Shown: positions 7,967 through 17,416 of the stretch, piece by piece
Layout: each line of letters starts with the position of its first letter
How positions within the stretch are numbered: the stretch's first letter is position 1
Assembly: GCF_016583985.1 (NCBI RefSeq)
Contig: NZ_NRSD01000004.1
Span: 1-64,000, forward strand
Length of the DNA: 64,000 bases
Direction of reading: 5' to 3'
Source: Thiocapsa imhoffii
Lineage (GTDB): Bacteria > Pseudomonadota > Gammaproteobacteria > Chromatiales > Chromatiaceae
Notes under the pieces: generated by a model
Seen by the model: the letters and a program-made list of their open reading frames with translations, nothing else
The model's database searches: none
Told to the model about the DNA's origin: nothing
Made by a program: the position numbers and the translations under genes

Positions 7967-9081
7967 TCCTGCTCTCCGCCATCATCGCCACCTTCGAGGC
8001 GGACTATCGGGCCGCGTATGGCGAGACGATCCTGCCCGGTCAGCTCAACGCCCTGCACGCCCTGCACGCCCTGAAGAGTTGCCGCACCTCGGCCAGCCCC
8101 CTGATGCGGGCGCAGTGCAGGGACTGCGGCCACACGCAGCTCGTCCCGCACTCCTGCGGCCATCGTGCCTGCCCGCACTGCCAGCATCACGAGAGCCAGC
8201 AATGGCTCGAGCGACAGCTCGCCAAGCAGGTGCCGGCAACCTATTTCCTGCTGACCTTGACCGTCCCCGCGGCGCTGCGCGCGCTGGTCTGGGCCAACCA
8301 GCAGACGCTCTACGATCACCTGATCCGCGCGAGTTGGGAGACGTTGCGCACGTTCGTGCGCAACGACACACAGCTGCAGGGCGAGGCCGGGGCGATTGCG
8401 GTGCTCCATACCCATTCGCGACGACTCGACTTTCATCCCCATGTCCACCTGGTGGTGCCCGCCGCGGCGATTGATCCGGACAAGAAGCGCTGGCGCACCA
8501 AGCGCGCCAAACGCGGCTATCTTTTCAACCACAAGGCCCTGGCCAAGGTCTTCCGCGCCAAGCTGCTCGCGGCGATCGCCGCCGAGGGGCTGGTGCTGCC
8601 CGCGGGCGTGCCCGGGACCTGGGTCGTGGACTGCAAGAACGTCGGCCGCGGCGAGAAGGCGCTGGTCTATCTGGGGCGCTACCTCTATCGCGGTGTCATC
8701 CAGGAGAAGGACATCGTTGCCTGCGAGAACGGCCAGGTGACCTTCCGCTACCGTCATGCCAAGCACAAGCGCTTCGAATACCGCACCCTGCCGGGGGCGC
8801 ACTTCCTCGCCCTGCTGCTCCGGCATGTCTTGCCCAAAGGCTTTCGCCGGGTCCGCAACTTCGGCTTTCTGCATCCCAACAGCAAGCGCGCCATCGCGGT
8901 CCTGCAGTGGCTCTTCGGACTCGATCCGAAACGCCTGATCGCGCACCTGAAACCGCGGCCTCGACTGGCATTCCCATGCTGCGGGGCCGCCATGGTCATC
9001 GTGCAAACCGGTCTGACTCCACAACCGCCCCGAGTACCGGTCATCCCGAACCTCGCGGCGAGCGAGACCCCGGTGATGTAA
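7963..9081 (+). CDS. IS91-family transposase
   Basis: The 372-residue protein is complete. An N-terminal zinc-binding region (CRDCGH...[12 protein letters not shown], about 52-75) is followed by the HUH motif (HPHVHLVV, about 160) of rolling-circle replication nucleases. The C-terminal Y-box lies in [15 protein letters not shown], then [16 protein letters not shown] and [16 protein letters not shown], all typical of IS91. These enzymes move DNA by rolling-circle transposition from one end and can carry neighbouring DNA along. Its start overlaps the recombinase stop, so the pair is translationally coupled. Confidence 0.92.
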   Translation: MILLSAIIATFEADYRAAYGETILPGQLNALHALHALKSCRTSASPLMRAQCRDCGHTQLVPHSCGHRACPHCQHHESQQWLERQLAKQVPATYFLLTLTVPAALRALVWANQQTLYDHLIRASWETLRTFVRNDTQLQGEAGAIAVLHTHSRRLDFHPHVHLVVPAAAIDPDKKRWRTKRAKRGYLFNHKALAKVFRAKLLAAIAAEGLVLPAGVPGTWVVDCKNVGRGEKALVYLGRYLYRGVIQEKDIVACENGQVTFRYRHAKHKRFEYRTLPGAHFLALLLRHVLPKGFRRVRNFGFLHPNSKRAIAVLQWLFGLDPKRLIAHLKPRPRLAFPCCGAAMVIVQTGLTPQPPRVPVIPNLAASETPVM

Positions 9082-9311
9082 CCGCCGCGACGAGCGCCAT
9101 CCCCCGGATGTCGGTTTCCATGGGTCGAGGACCGCGCTCGGCCTGAATTCGGCCATCAGCGCCCGTTCAGGCCGTCTCTGCAGCTGAACTCGCCGCAATG
9201 GCGAGCCACAAACGGCGCGCGGCGAGGTCTTCGTCGGCATCCGAGCCCAGGGCTCCATCGACCTCGCAAAAACTATTTTCGATCTCCCCACAGCGCCACG
9301 ATACCGGGCTC

Positions 9312-9374
9312 GTCCAACAAACGGTTCAGATCGTCGCTCACTGCGCTCGGACGATCTAACCTTATTCGTTAGCC
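9312..9374 (-). other. integron attC site
   Basis: A 63-bp site runs from GTCCAAC (9312-9318) to GTTAGCC (9368-9374) with arms CAGATCGTCGC and GGACGATCTAAC. The minus-strand antitoxin-like gene stops exactly at its edge (9375). The left box coincides with the right end of the IS91-bearing segment. Confidence 0.8.
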
Positions 9375-9575
9375 TTACGCTGCTTTGTGCTTTGCTAGAA
9401 GTGCCCTTACCTCTGGCACAAGCACTGTGGGAATTTCCATCATTGTTTGACCATCCATCTCAAATACGGCCTCGTCTTCGGCGAGCGCATCATCTTCCGT
9501 CTGAGTTTCATAGTGCGCTAGGATCTTGGCGACTCGGTTGCTGTCCCACCCTGGAGGAAAAGCACTCTGTTTCAT
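9375..9575 (-). CDS. antitoxin-like protein, cassette-borne
   Basis: A 66-residue acidic protein (MKQSAFPPGWDSNRVAKILAHYE, EDEAVFEMDGQTMMEIPTVLVPEVRALLAKH). It overlaps the stop of the upstream toxin-like gene by 4 bp (ATGA). Small proteins with this opening are regularly paired with short DUF4258-like toxins; the antitoxin role is inferred from that pairing. It closes against the attC at 9312-9374. Confidence 0.62.
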   Translation of the reverse strand: MKQSAFPPGWDSNRVAKILAHYETQTEDDALAEDEAVFEMDGQTMMEIPTVLVPEVRALLAKHKAA

Positions 9576-9856
9576 CTAGGTTTTCTCCGGTGTCTGCGTT
9601 TGAATGCTGTCAACGGCTTGCCCGTGATTTCATAGGCTGTGATAACGAAGACGCTTTTTGGTTCTGGATCGGGAACATAGATGACCCGCAAGAACCTTCC
9701 AGCAAGCGTGCGCCCAAGGACAACCCTCGAATCGTCTTTACCTGGCCGATCTTCTGCGGGATTCACTAAAATTTCTTCGACTTCCTCTTCAGAGACACGG
9801 TGCTTATAGATGTGCGGTGCATCTGTTTGAGGATCGATGAAAAAACGTATGTTCAT
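9572..9856 (-). CDS. small toxin-like protein (DUF4258-type), cassette-borne
   Basis: The 94-residue protein starts at MNIRFFIDPQTDAPHIYKH, behind an AGGGAG ribosome-binding site; the longer frame upstream would run through the attI region and is rejected. The pattern HGV/HRVSEEEVEEIL, RVVLGRTLAGRFLRVIYVPDPE, VFVITAYEITGKPL and a basic tail is that of BrnT/RelE-like DUF4258 toxins, probably mRNA endonucleases. With the overlapping gene it is the first cassette next to the second attI-like region. A toxin in first position could stabilise the array. Confidence 0.65.
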   Translation of the reverse strand: MNIRFFIDPQTDAPHIYKHRVSEEEVEEILVNPAEDRPGKDDSRVVLGRTLAGRFLRVIYVPDPEPKSVFVITAYEITGKPLTAFKRRHRRKPR

Positions 9857-9876
9857 GACTCCCTGGCCTTGTTCAC

Positions 9877-9952
9877 GGCTAACATGTTCTAGGTTGCATG
9901 CGTCGTTCCGTGTACTAGACTGCATGCAGTCTAGCGCAAGAGTAGCCTAACG
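9877..9952 (-). other. attI-like region, copy 2
   Basis: Read on the minus strand, the stretch between the second integrase fragment and the toxin-like gene ends in GTTAGCC (9877-9883), the core box before the first cassette. Except for the last bases of the box it repeats 3709-3782. It also carries the 20-bp palindrome (9915-9934). Confidence 0.6.
9915..9934. repeat. 20-bp perfect palindrome upstream of intI, copy 2
   Basis: Identical to the palindrome at 3745-3764 (CTAGACTGCATGCAGTCTAG), although other parts of the duplicated segment have diverged. Confidence 0.7.
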
Positions 9953-10456
9953 ATGCCTGACGTCAACACCACGCGGACGCGCCGTGAGGGCGGCGCACCG
10001 TCGAACTGGGACCGTTACCTGGATCTCCTGATCCGGTGTCAGGTTCCGGCGAAGTTCCGTCAATGGTACGTCCGACGGGTCGAGGATTTCCTGGAGAACC
10101 TCAAGCCGGCGGCCTTGTGGGCGCTGACGGCGGACCAGGTCACGGACGACCTGCGACGCATGTCGGCACGTTCCGATCTCACCGAATGGCAGATGGGTCA
10201 GATCGTCGATGCCTTGCGCTTGCTGTTGGTTGACCTGGCGCAAGTTCCTGCCGGGAAAGGGGTCGATTGGGGGCTATTGGTGGGAGGGGCAGCGGACCCT
10301 GAGCAAGGAGCATGCGACGATCGCGCGCAGGACGGCCATGAGCGCCGAGGACGGTGCCGATCCAACGTCCATCGGCGTCCCGCGGTTCGGCCGCTCGGCA
10401 CCGGCGTTTCCGATCCTGGAAGACAGGGCGCGAACCATTCGAACAAAATTACGGTG
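9953..10456 (+). pseudogene. intI: integron integrase N-terminal fragment, copy 2, frameshifted
   Basis: The first 107 residues match copy 1 except for about eleven substitutions, nearly all amino-acid changing (for example S35F, S56W, R70M). An inserted G after GVDWG then shifts the frame, so translation continues into a meaningless 264-residue product. After correction the fragment ends at the same RAYT terminal repeat as copy 1. The pattern of changes is that of a gene without selection. The catalytic domain is absent. Confidence 0.82.
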
Positions 10457-10628
10457 ACACCGTCCCATTTACACTCATGTTGGTTGTCTCGGGTCATTGT
10501 TCTGCGAAGGCGGCCGGCCACGTTTGCCTGGACGGAGCGTGCGGCCAAGTCGCTTTTCGAGCACGCCAAGCGCTTGGTCACCCATCAATGGTCGCCCTAT
10601 CGTTTGACCCTTCGTGAGCGCGGCAACC
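10449..10628 (-). pseudogene. RAYT element remnant, copy 2
   Basis: Only the left terminal repeat and the last 150 bp of the RAYT gene (PLMGDQALGVLEKRLGRTLRPG... region) are present. No right terminal repeat follows, so this copy is the passive result of the segmental duplication. Confidence 0.75.
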
Positions 10629-11113
10629 CGAAAACAAATCCGTCCTCACCGTTCAGATTTTTCTCTGTTTGGAGGCACTCACATGAATTGACGCAAGTCC
10701 CTGGATTGGCTAGCTTCCAGCGCAGCACGGTCTCGAAAGATCCGTAGGCTGGATCACGGATGCGAATGCCCTCGACGACCCAGATCGACCGCGACACAAG
10801 CCGCCGCATGATCATGCAGCGCGGCCGAGCCCGGGATGTTTCACTGAGACCCCGGGGGCCGCGAGCCTGCTCGGACCGCTGAGCCTGGCTGGGGGCGCTG
10901 CCGAGGTCTCTGCCGTTACCTTATCCTGCTACCACGCGCGGTCGCTTCACCCAGGCGGCGCGCCCGCACCCTTCGGGCACCGCGCTCCCGCCCGTCGATC
11001 GCCCACTTCGGGCCTCGTCCGGACGCACACCCGGATGCAGAGGATCCGTCCGAACCGGCCATCGACGTTGTCGCGGATCCTGCTTAGCACACCACGCTTC
11101 GAGGAGATGACGC
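10629..11113. other. intergenic region, no supported gene
   Basis: About 485 bp between the integron remnant and the DUF1566 gene. A minus-strand frame (10597-10815) encodes IWVVEGIRIRDPAYGSFETV and a Cys-rich stretch (CVNSCEC) but overlaps the RAYT remnant, lacks a ribosome-binding site and matches no family I know; it may be the tail of a destroyed gene. From 10850 on the GC content rises to core-genome levels. Confidence 0.5.
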
Positions 11114-11995
11114 ATGTCCCAGACTCCCCACACCCCCCTTCACCGCTGGCTGCTCCTGGCCGCTGTCGGCCTGGTCCTCGGCGCGACGGGCGCGCAGGCC
11201 GGTTCGCTGGATGCCCCAGCCGCGCCGTCCTCAACGGGCAGTGCCCTCTATACCCTCGACGACCTCTACCAGCGGCTCGAGAACGGGACTGCCGGAGCCA
11301 AGCGCAGCGGCGGCTTCAGCGAGCCGGCCAGCGGCCCGAGCGCGGGGACCATGCACACGCTCGATGACATCATGAACAAGATGCCCGCGGTGGACGCCGC
11401 CGGTGCGAGCGCGGCGGATGTCGCCAGCGGCAAGACCTTCTGGGGGTTGACAGAGACCGGCTGGGGGCCTCAAACGGGGACCGCCACCTCCGGGGCGGCT
11501 CCGTGCAACTGCAACAGTGGCACGATTTGGAATGCCGCCAATGGAGGGACCCGCTGGTGCGACAACGGCAACGGCACGGTGACGGACCTGTTGGGCGCGA
11601 CGGTGGATGGCAAGACCAAGGGGCGCTGTCTGGTGTGGCTGAAGGACGCGGGCTGGGGCGGGCAAAAGCCATGGCGCGCTTCGTCGGGAAACGACGATGC
11701 CCACACGCGCGCTGGCCTCCTTAAAAGCGGCGAGGCTGGATTGAGCGATGGTTCGGTGGAAGGCGACTGGCGTTTGCCGACCTTGAGTGAGCTCAGGGCG
11801 CTGACGACGAATCCTGAACAGATCTTGAGAGGCTCGCCTGGGCCGTTCTCCGGCGTGCGGTCGGACCGCTATTGGTCGTCCACGTCCGTGGCGGCCGATC
11901 CCAGTCTCGCCTGGACCGTCCAAACCAACATTGTCGTCGCCATGGGTAAGTCGTTCTCCGGCGACTATGTCTGGCCGGTGCGAGGCGGACAATAG
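11114..11995 (+). CDS. secreted DUF1566 (Lcl C-terminal) protein
   Basis: The 293-residue protein has a signal peptide (about 1-30, hydrophobic WLLLAAVGLVLGATGAQA). Residues 30-110 contain two TLDD(L/I) motifs (YTLDDLYQRL, HTLDDIMNKM), perhaps a duplicated helix. The C-terminal half is a DUF1566 domain: DNGNGTVTDLLGATVD, CLVWLKDAGW, GDWRLPTLSELRALTT, YWSSTS and a final VWPVRGGQ. DUF1566 is an extracellular domain related to formylglycine/C-type-lectin-like folds; its function is unknown. The ATG follows a GAGGAG ribosome-binding site. It is followed on the same strand by other exported proteins, but gaps of 80-100 bp leave operon structure open. Confidence 0.85.
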   Translation: MSQTPHTPLHRWLLLAAVGLVLGATGAQAGSLDAPAAPSSTGSALYTLDDLYQRLENGTAGAKRSGGFSEPASGPSAGTMHTLDDIMNKMPAVDAAGASAADVASGKTFWGLTETGWGPQTGTATSGAAPCNCNSGTIWNAANGGTRWCDNGNGTVTDLLGATVDGKTKGRCLVWLKDAGWGGQKPWRASSGNDDAHTRAGLLKSGEAGLSDGSVEGDWRLPTLSELRALTTNPEQILRGSPGPFSGVRSDRYWSSTSVAADPSLAWTVQTNIVVAMGKSFSGDYVWPVRGGQ

Positions 11996-12093
11996 ACCCT
12001 TGGACACTTTGCGCGCTTCGACCCTTATGGGGGGGTGCTGGGGGTCCCCCGTGCCGCGCGGAGTGCGGCTAAAACTGGATGTTTAACATGGTC

Positions 12094-12426
12094 ATGTCCG
12101 AGAAACTGATCGCACGTGATCGGGCGCTGAAGGTCAAGTTGCCGGGGTGCCTGCTGCTGTTACAGGCCAAGCCCGACGAAACGGCTGCCTTCATGCCGGT
12201 GATGGACGAGGACGCCCGCGCCGTCTCTGCGGTGACCGGACTGACGATCCAGACATCCCGGCGGGAGGCGCTGGCACCTTGGCTGCGCAGCCGCACGCAC
12301 CCGATCGACTGGATCGCCGAGACCGGGCGCCCTTTCGCTCGCATCGCCGAGCGGGTCGTAACCGTCACGTGGTCGGCGCGACCTGTCCGGCTCGGCGCTG
12401 CCTCTGCCACCACTCACCAGCCATGA
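12094..12426 (+). CDS. hypothetical protein
   Basis: A 110-residue frame from MSEKLIARDRALKVKLPGCLLLL, with third-position GC typical of real genes here. ATG codons at 12079 and 12088 are possible alternatives; none has a convincing ribosome-binding site. I recognise no domain and no signal peptide. It lies between two exported-protein genes on the same strand and may be co-transcribed with the one at 12470. Confidence 0.45.
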   Translation: MSEKLIARDRALKVKLPGCLLLLQAKPDETAAFMPVMDEDARAVSAVTGLTIQTSRREALAPWLRSRTHPIDWIAETGRPFARIAERVVTVTWSARPVRLGAASATTHQP

Positions 12427-12469
12427 TCCCGCCCATCCGCCCATTGTCCTTGCCCCGGAGCATCCTGCC

Positions 12470-14488
12470 ATGACGCGAATGACCTCCCCGCGCGGCGCCG
12501 TCCCGGCATGCGCACCCCGTCGGCCCGGGACCGCGATCACGGCCCTGACCGCCGCCCTGCTGGCAACACTCAGCGTCCCCCTGGTGGCGGCCGAGATCGC
12601 CACCAGCGCCCAGTTCGCCTGGTCGGAGAACGCCGGCTGGCTCAACCTCAAGGCCACCGGTGGCGATGCCCAGATCTACAGCGACCACCTGGAGGGCTAT
12701 GCCTGGCATGAGAACCTCGGGTGGATCCGCCTCGGGACCCATACCGGGGGTGGGCCGCACACCTATGGGAATAGCACCGCCACCAACTACGGCGTCAACC
12801 GCGACAGCCTCACCGGTGCCCTCTCCGGCTATGCCTGGAGCGAGAACGCCGGCTGGATCAACTTCGGACCCACCGACGGTGGCGTCACGGCCAAGGTCGA
12901 GACCGGCGATCTGGACGGCTACGCCTGGAGCGAGAACGTTGGCTGGGTGCGCTTCGCCCCCTATGCCACGATCGGGCAGGTCTGTGGCTCTGGCATCGAC
13001 TACACCCCGGAGTCCTGGCACATGCTGGCGCTGCCCTGCCTGCCGAGCGGCGAGACCGTTGCCGGCACCTTCGGCGACGGCTCACTGACCGATCTCCCGA
13101 CGAGCGGTTACAGCGTCGCCAACACCGGTTGGGCGTTGTTCAAACGCACGGTCACGAGCACGCCGTCCCGGTATGACATGCTGCCGGGCACCGAGGCACT
13201 GGTCCCCGGAGCCGGCTACTGGTTCAAGAGTTACATCCAACCATGGAATGACAGGCTCGAGGTCACAGGGACCCCAACTCCGGTGGCGGAAGGACAAGGC
13301 TGCACCTCGCCGAACGGCTGCGTGGCCGTGCCGGTCCAGACCGTCCCCGGGCAGAACCGCTACAACCTGGTCGGCAACCCCTTCCCCTATCCGATCGATT
13401 GGGCGAAGGTGCGCGTACGCGTCGGCGGCAGTAGCGGCGCGATCTACACCCCCAGCCAAGCCGCGGGACTCGGCGACGACGCGGCCAATCCACCCGTCCT
13501 CTCCAACCAGATCTGGCTCTGGAACGGCAACAGCTACGACACCTACGCCGATGCGACACCAGGCATGGAGGGCCAACTGCGCTACTTCACCTCGTTCTGG
13601 GTCAACGTCCTACCTGGTGCCCACAATCAAACGGTCGAGCTGCTGATCCCGGCACGGCTGGATCTCGATCTGAGCCAGACGCAGACCTTCGATAGCACGC
13701 ATCTGGCCGGCTCTGACAGCGGTCGCGGTTCGTCCTGGTTCCACGCCCTGCTCGACTGGCTGCTGCCCACGGCGGCGGCCGATCCGGGCGGCCGCTGGGC
13801 CGTGGGCGAGGTGCTGCCCGGACGCGGCCCGGAGGAGCGCCCGCTGCGCGGCTGGGCGCGCCAACCGGCACTGGGACCCGCTCCAAGCGCGCGCAACCCC
13901 GACTTCGACCTGCTGGTCACCGAAGGGATCTGGACCCAGAGCCTCGAGCCCAAGGACGCGCGGCACGCCGCGCATCGGCAGGCACGGTTCGAGGGCCGCG
14001 AATGGTTCGTGCGCCTGAAGGTCGACGAACCGGCCACCGGCTTCAAGGACCACAACAATGTGCTCGGCCAACTCCTGACCGCGCTCGACGGCCCCGATCA
14101 GCACGACCTGATCGAACTGCCCCCCTATGCTGCACCCTGGCTGACCCTGGTCTTCCCCCGTCCCGCTTGGGGCGCGCGTGCCGGCGACTATGCCAGCGAC
14201 TTTCGCGCCGCGCAGCGGCTCGGTCCGCGGGGCCGGGTACTCCCCGGACTCCCAGCGGGCGACTGGCCGTTCGAGATCCGCGCCGACCGCCCAGGCGGCC
14301 AGGTGGTGCTGCGCTGGGAGGGCGATGCCGCGGTCCTCGGCCGCAGCCGCTTGATCGATCACCGTACCCGACAGATCATCAACCCAACCGCCAAGCAGTT
14401 TGCCACCAACGGCTATCCGGTCACGCTCACCACCGGGTCGCACGCCTTCACCTGGCGCTTCCTCGGCGGCGTGCTGCCGGCGCGCTGA
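12470..14488 (+). CDS. exported protein with four Trp-rich AWSENxGW repeats
   Basis: The 672-residue protein has an N-terminal export signal (hydrophobic stretch about 22-41 ending VPLVAA). Four copies of a 12-residue unit follow at 49-60, 77-88, 121-132 and 151-162: (F/Y)AW(S/H)EN(A/L/V)GW(L/I/V)(N/R)(L/F), spaced by Gly-rich linkers. Such repeats occur in surface or extracellular proteins of many Gram-negatives with no settled function. Residues 170-400 look like a beta-rich domain (SWHMLALPCLPSG, NRYNLVGNPFPYPIDW, FWVNVLPG). A third part (430-672) has no recognised domain. Probably periplasmic or surface located; it may be partly of low solubility. Function unknown. Confidence 0.8.
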   Translation: MTRMTSPRGAVPACAPRRPGTAITALTAALLATLSVPLVAAEIATSAQFAWSENAGWLNLKATGGDAQIYSDHLEGYAWHENLGWIRLGTHTGGGPHTYGNSTATNYGVNRDSLTGALSGYAWSENAGWINFGPTDGGVTAKVETGDLDGYAWSENVGWVRFAPYATIGQVCGSGIDYTPESWHMLALPCLPSGETVAGTFGDGSLTDLPTSGYSVANTGWALFKRTVTSTPSRYDMLPGTEALVPGAGYWFKSYIQPWNDRLEVTGTPTPVAEGQGCTSPNGCVAVPVQTVPGQNRYNLVGNPFPYPIDWAKVRVRVGGSSGAIYTPSQAAGLGDDAANPPVLSNQIWLWNGNSYDTYADATPGMEGQLRYFTSFWVNVLPGAHNQTVELLIPARLDLDLSQTQTFDSTHLAGSDSGRGSSWFHALLDWLLPTAAADPGGRWAVGEVLPGRGPEERPLRGWARQPALGPAPSARNPDFDLLVTEGIWTQSLEPKDARHAAHRQARFEGREWFVRLKVDEPATGFKDHNNVLGQLLTALDGPDQHDLIELPPYAAPWLTLVFPRPAWGARAGDYASDFRAAQRLGPRGRVLPGLPAGDWPFEIRADRPGGQVVLRWEGDAAVLGRSRLIDHRTRQIINPTAKQFATNGYPVTLTTGSHAFTWRFLGGVLPAR

Positions 14489-14569
14489 GGTCCAACCCGA
14501 ACCAACCCAGCCGCCCGTGACCAGGCAGCTGGGCGCACAGCCCACGCCCACCCCAAGAGGATCGCAACG

Positions 14570-14785
14570 ATGACAGCGCCCCATGATGCCCACCGCAGCG
14601 ACGCCGTGCCCACCGAGGCGACTGACGCCCCCGCCGACCGCCCCAGCGATGCCGACCGCCGTGCCGCGCTGGCCAAGCTCGGCACGCTCGCCGCCTGGAC
14701 CGCTCCGGTCATGCTGACGATGACCCTGCCAAAGCGGGCATCGGCCTTCTCGCAACCGCCAGGCGGCCCAGGCCCAGAGGGCTAA
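14570..14785 (+). CDS. small Tat-like or membrane-anchored peptide
   Basis: A 71-residue protein: acidic and polar to residue 30, then DRRAALAKLGTLAAWTAPVMLTMTLPKRASA, a single hydrophobic segment behind RR and ending in an A-x-A signal-peptidase-like site, then a Gly-Pro-rich tail. It has the shape of a Tat-type signal with almost no mature part. An AGAGGATCG ribosome-binding region precedes the ATG. Placed 82 bp after the repeat protein, it probably belongs to the same group. Role unknown. Confidence 0.6.
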   Translation: MTAPHDAHRSDAVPTEATDAPADRPSDADRRAALAKLGTLAAWTAPVMLTMTLPKRASAFSQPPGGPGPEG

Positions 14786-14830
14786 ACAGTCGTGCGGCCC
14801 CGCACGTCATGCTCTAATCCACGTCGGATC

Positions 14831-14849
14831 AGCCGGCGGTTCGCCGGCT
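14831..14849 (+). terminator. GC-rich hairpin, possible terminator
   Basis: AGCCGGCG-GTT-CGCCGGCT forms a perfect 8-bp stem with a 3-base loop, 46 bp after the last gene of the exported-protein cluster. No T-tract follows, so intrinsic termination is uncertain. The rest of the 314-bp gap up to metG (14786-15099) shows nothing else I can support. Confidence 0.35.
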
Positions 14850-15099
14850 ACCGCTCTGATCATCCCACATCGCTGGATTCCAACAGCCGATTCAGGACCT
14901 TGCGACAGTGATGGCCGCGATGCTGGTGTTGCGACAAACCGAGCGCTGAAGATTCCGCGCGAGATTCCTCGCGGCCCGGTCGACCGCCTCTGCATCCATA
15001 GCCTCGTGAATCAGGCCTGAATCGCGTTGCGGGAGCATTGGGGCTCACCGAGCGCGCATGCGATACTGAGCGCTTCGCTTCGAGCCCCCGAGCCGCGTC

Positions 15100-17157
15100 A
15101 TGAGCCACAGCCGCAAGATCCTTGTCACCAGCGCCCTGCCCTACGCCAATGGCCCGATCCACATCGGTCATCTAGTCGAGTACATCCAGACCGACATCTG
15201 GGTCCGCTTCCAAAAGATGCGCGGTCAGAGTTGTTGGTACGTGTGCGCGGACGATGCGCACGGCACCCCCATCATGCTCCGCGCCCGTCAGGAGGGCATC
15301 ACGCCGGAGGCCCTGATCGCTCGCGTCGCCGCCGAGCATCAGGCGGATTTCGCCGCCTTCCGCGTGGCGTTCGACAACTACCACTCGACCCACTCGGAGG
15401 AGAATCGCCACTTCGCGACCCTCATTTACGAGCGTAATCGCGACCAGAGCCACATCAGCAAACGAACCATCACCCAAGCCTACGATCCGCTTGAGCAGAT
15501 GTTTCTGCCCGACCGCTTCATCAAGGGCGACTGCCCCAAGTGCGGCGCCCCGGATCAGTACGGCGATAACTGCGAGGCCTGTGGCGCGAGTTACTCACCA
15601 AACGAATTACGCAACCCGCGCTCGGCGATCTCAGGCGCGGTGCCCGAACAGCGCGAATCCGATCACTACTTTTTCCGCCTGGCTGATTTCGAGCCGATGC
15701 TGCGACAGTGGACGCGGGGCGGCGGACTCCAGCCCCAAGTGGCGAACAAACTCGACGAGTGGTTTGACGCCGGGCTCCAGGAATGGGACATCTCGCGCGA
15801 CGCACCCTACTTCGGCTTCGAGATCCCCGACCATCCCGGCAAATTCTTCTATGTCTGGCTCGACGCGCCGATCGGCTACATGGCGAGCTTTCGCAACCTC
15901 TGTGACAGCCCGCGCGGTCGTGACGCGGGGCTGGACTTCGATCAGTTCTGGGCGCGCGACTCAGCCGCTGAGCTCTACCACTTCATCGGCAAGGACATCA
16001 TTTATTTCCATGCCCTCTTCTGGCCAGCGATGCTCGCAGGGGCTGGTTTTCGCACCCCCACCGCCGTCTATGCGCATGGCTTCCTGACGGTCGATGGACA
16101 GAAGATGTCGAAGTCGCGGGGCACCTTCATCAAGGCACGCACCTACCTCGATCATCTCAACCCCGAGTATCTTCGCTATTATTTCGCGGCCAAGCTCGGT
16201 TCTGGCGTCGATGACATCGACCTCAGCCTGAGCGATTTCACGGCTCGCGTGAACGCCGATCTCGTCGGAAAGGTCGTGAACCTCGCCAGTCGCAGCGCGG
16301 GCTTCATCACCAAGCGCTTCGACGGACGGCTTGCCTCCCAGGTGGCCGATCCGGCCCTCTATGATCACTTCATCAATGCGGGGGTCTCAATCGCCGCCGC
16401 CTACGAGGCGCGCGAGTTCAGCCGGGCGGTGCGGGAGATCATGGCCCTGGCCGACCGCGCCAATCAGTACATCGACGAGCACGCGCCCTGGGTTCTGGCC
16501 AAGACGGCCGGGCGTGAGTCCGATCTTCAGGCCGCATGCTCGATGGGTATCAACCTCTTTCGCATCCTGATCGGCTATCTGCGACCGGTCCTGCCCGGAA
16601 CCGCGACGGATGCGGAACAGTTCCTGCGCATCGCCCCGCTGACCTGGACGGCGCTCGCCGAACCCTTGCTCGATCATGAGATCGCCCCCTTCACACCCTT
16701 GATGACGCGGGTGGACCCAGCCGCGATCACCGCCATGCTCGACGCATCGAAAGAGGATCTCAGCAGCGCGCCCAAGCACTCCGAACCCGCGTCCCCGCCC
16801 TCTGGCGCGCAGGCACGCGAGCCGATCGCGGCGACCATCGATCTCGACACCTTCACCCAGATCGATCTGCGGGTCGCCCGGATCCGCTCCGCCAGTGTCG
16901 TCGAGGGTGCCGAGAAGCTGCTGCGGCTGGACTTGGACCTAGGCGGTGAGACGCGCATCGTCTTCGCTGGGATCCGCTCGGCCTATGACCCGGCCGCGCT
17001 CACCGATCGACTCACGGTGGTGGTTGCCAACCTGGCCCCGCGCAAGATGCGTTTTGGTGTCTCGCAAGGCATGGTACTGGCCGCTGGCCCCGGAGGGGCG
17101 GACATCTTCCTGCTGAGCCCCGACACAGGCGCCGAACCCGGCATGCGCATTCGCTAA
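15100..17157 (+). CDS. metG: methionyl-tRNA synthetase
   Basis: The 685-residue class I enzyme charges tRNA-Met. The HIGH signature appears as HIGHLVEY (about 22), the zinc knuckle as [18 protein letters not shown] (about 146-163), and the KMSKS loop as KMSKSRGTF (about 335). After the anticodon-binding helices comes a linker and a C-terminal EMAPII/Trbp111-like tRNA-binding domain (about 580-685, [11 protein letters not shown]...[13 protein letters not shown]), which makes bacterial dimers. Length matches the long bacterial form. It lies upstream of rnfA on the same strand with a 259-bp gap, so the two are probably separate units. Confidence 0.97.
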   Translation: MSHSRKILVTSALPYANGPIHIGHLVEYIQTDIWVRFQKMRGQSCWYVCADDAHGTPIMLRARQEGITPEALIARVAAEHQADFAAFRVAFDNYHSTHSEENRHFATLIYERNRDQSHISKRTITQAYDPLEQMFLPDRFIKGDCPKCGAPDQYGDNCEACGASYSPNELRNPRSAISGAVPEQRESDHYFFRLADFEPMLRQWTRGGGLQPQVANKLDEWFDAGLQEWDISRDAPYFGFEIPDHPGKFFYVWLDAPIGYMASFRNLCDSPRGRDAGLDFDQFWARDSAAELYHFIGKDIIYFHALFWPAMLAGAGFRTPTAVYAHGFLTVDGQKMSKSRGTFIKARTYLDHLNPEYLRYYFAAKLGSGVDDIDLSLSDFTARVNADLVGKVVNLASRSAGFITKRFDGRLASQVADPALYDHFINAGVSIAAAYEAREFSRAVREIMALADRANQYIDEHAPWVLAKTAGRESDLQAACSMGINLFRILIGYLRPVLPGTATDAEQFLRIAPLTWTALAEPLLDHEIAPFTPLMTRVDPAAITAMLDASKEDLSSAPKHSEPASPPSGAQAREPIAATIDLDTFTQIDLRVARIRSASVVEGAEKLLRLDLDLGGETRIVFAGIRSAYDPAALTDRLTVVVANLAPRKMRFGVSQGMVLAAGPGGADIFLLSPDTGAEPGMRIR

Positions 17158-17416
17158 GTCCGACCCGCGGTCAGGCTGCCCGAGCGGCTGCTCATGAGGC
17201 ATGCGGGCGGGGCGAGACGGGCCGCGGGGGATCGTACCGCTCACCGGTTCGGCTCCCGTGCGTTCCCGCGCATGGGATAACCCTGCTTTCTCGATGCTGT
17301 CTCGCGGTTGTCGCAAACCAACGCAACGGCGTATGCTCTGCTTCTTTCGCGCCTGCAGCATTCACCCAACGCGCCTTGATGTCGTCTTGTCGGTCGCCGC
17401 ACATCCTTAATCGAGC

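Larger units (their letters stand above)
6952..9318 (+). mobile_element. IS91-family element with accessory tyrosine recombinase
   Basis: The segment holds a tyrosine recombinase gene followed, with overlapping stop and start, by an IS91 transposase, the usual two-gene layout of one IS91 subgroup. The outer limits are inferred: GTTGGACGAAGCC at 6952-6964 and the inverse of GTTGGACGAGCC at 9307-9318 face each other, and the latter overlaps the first box of the attC at 9312. IS91 elements normally lack inverted repeats, so these may be recombination boxes of the integron. The 230 bp after the transposase (9082-9311) hold hairpin-rich sequence but no gene. Confidence 0.6.
9879..10628 (+). repeat. 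duplicated integrase-RAYT segment, copy 2
   Basis: Second copy of the segment at 3709-4457. It is one base longer because a G-run near 10268-10273 has gained a base. The right end stops abruptly within the RAYT gene at GGCAACC, after which unrelated sequence follows. Confidence 0.9.

Noticed and set aside
9375..9575. Reading this as a true antitoxin with a named family
   Set aside because: I see only the position and size typical of antitoxins; no DNA-binding motif could be named, so the role is left as inferred.
9857..9925. Upstream extension of the toxin-like gene to 9925
   Set aside because: The extra 23 residues come from the attI-like region and the duplicated segment; the internal ATG has an AGGGAG site.
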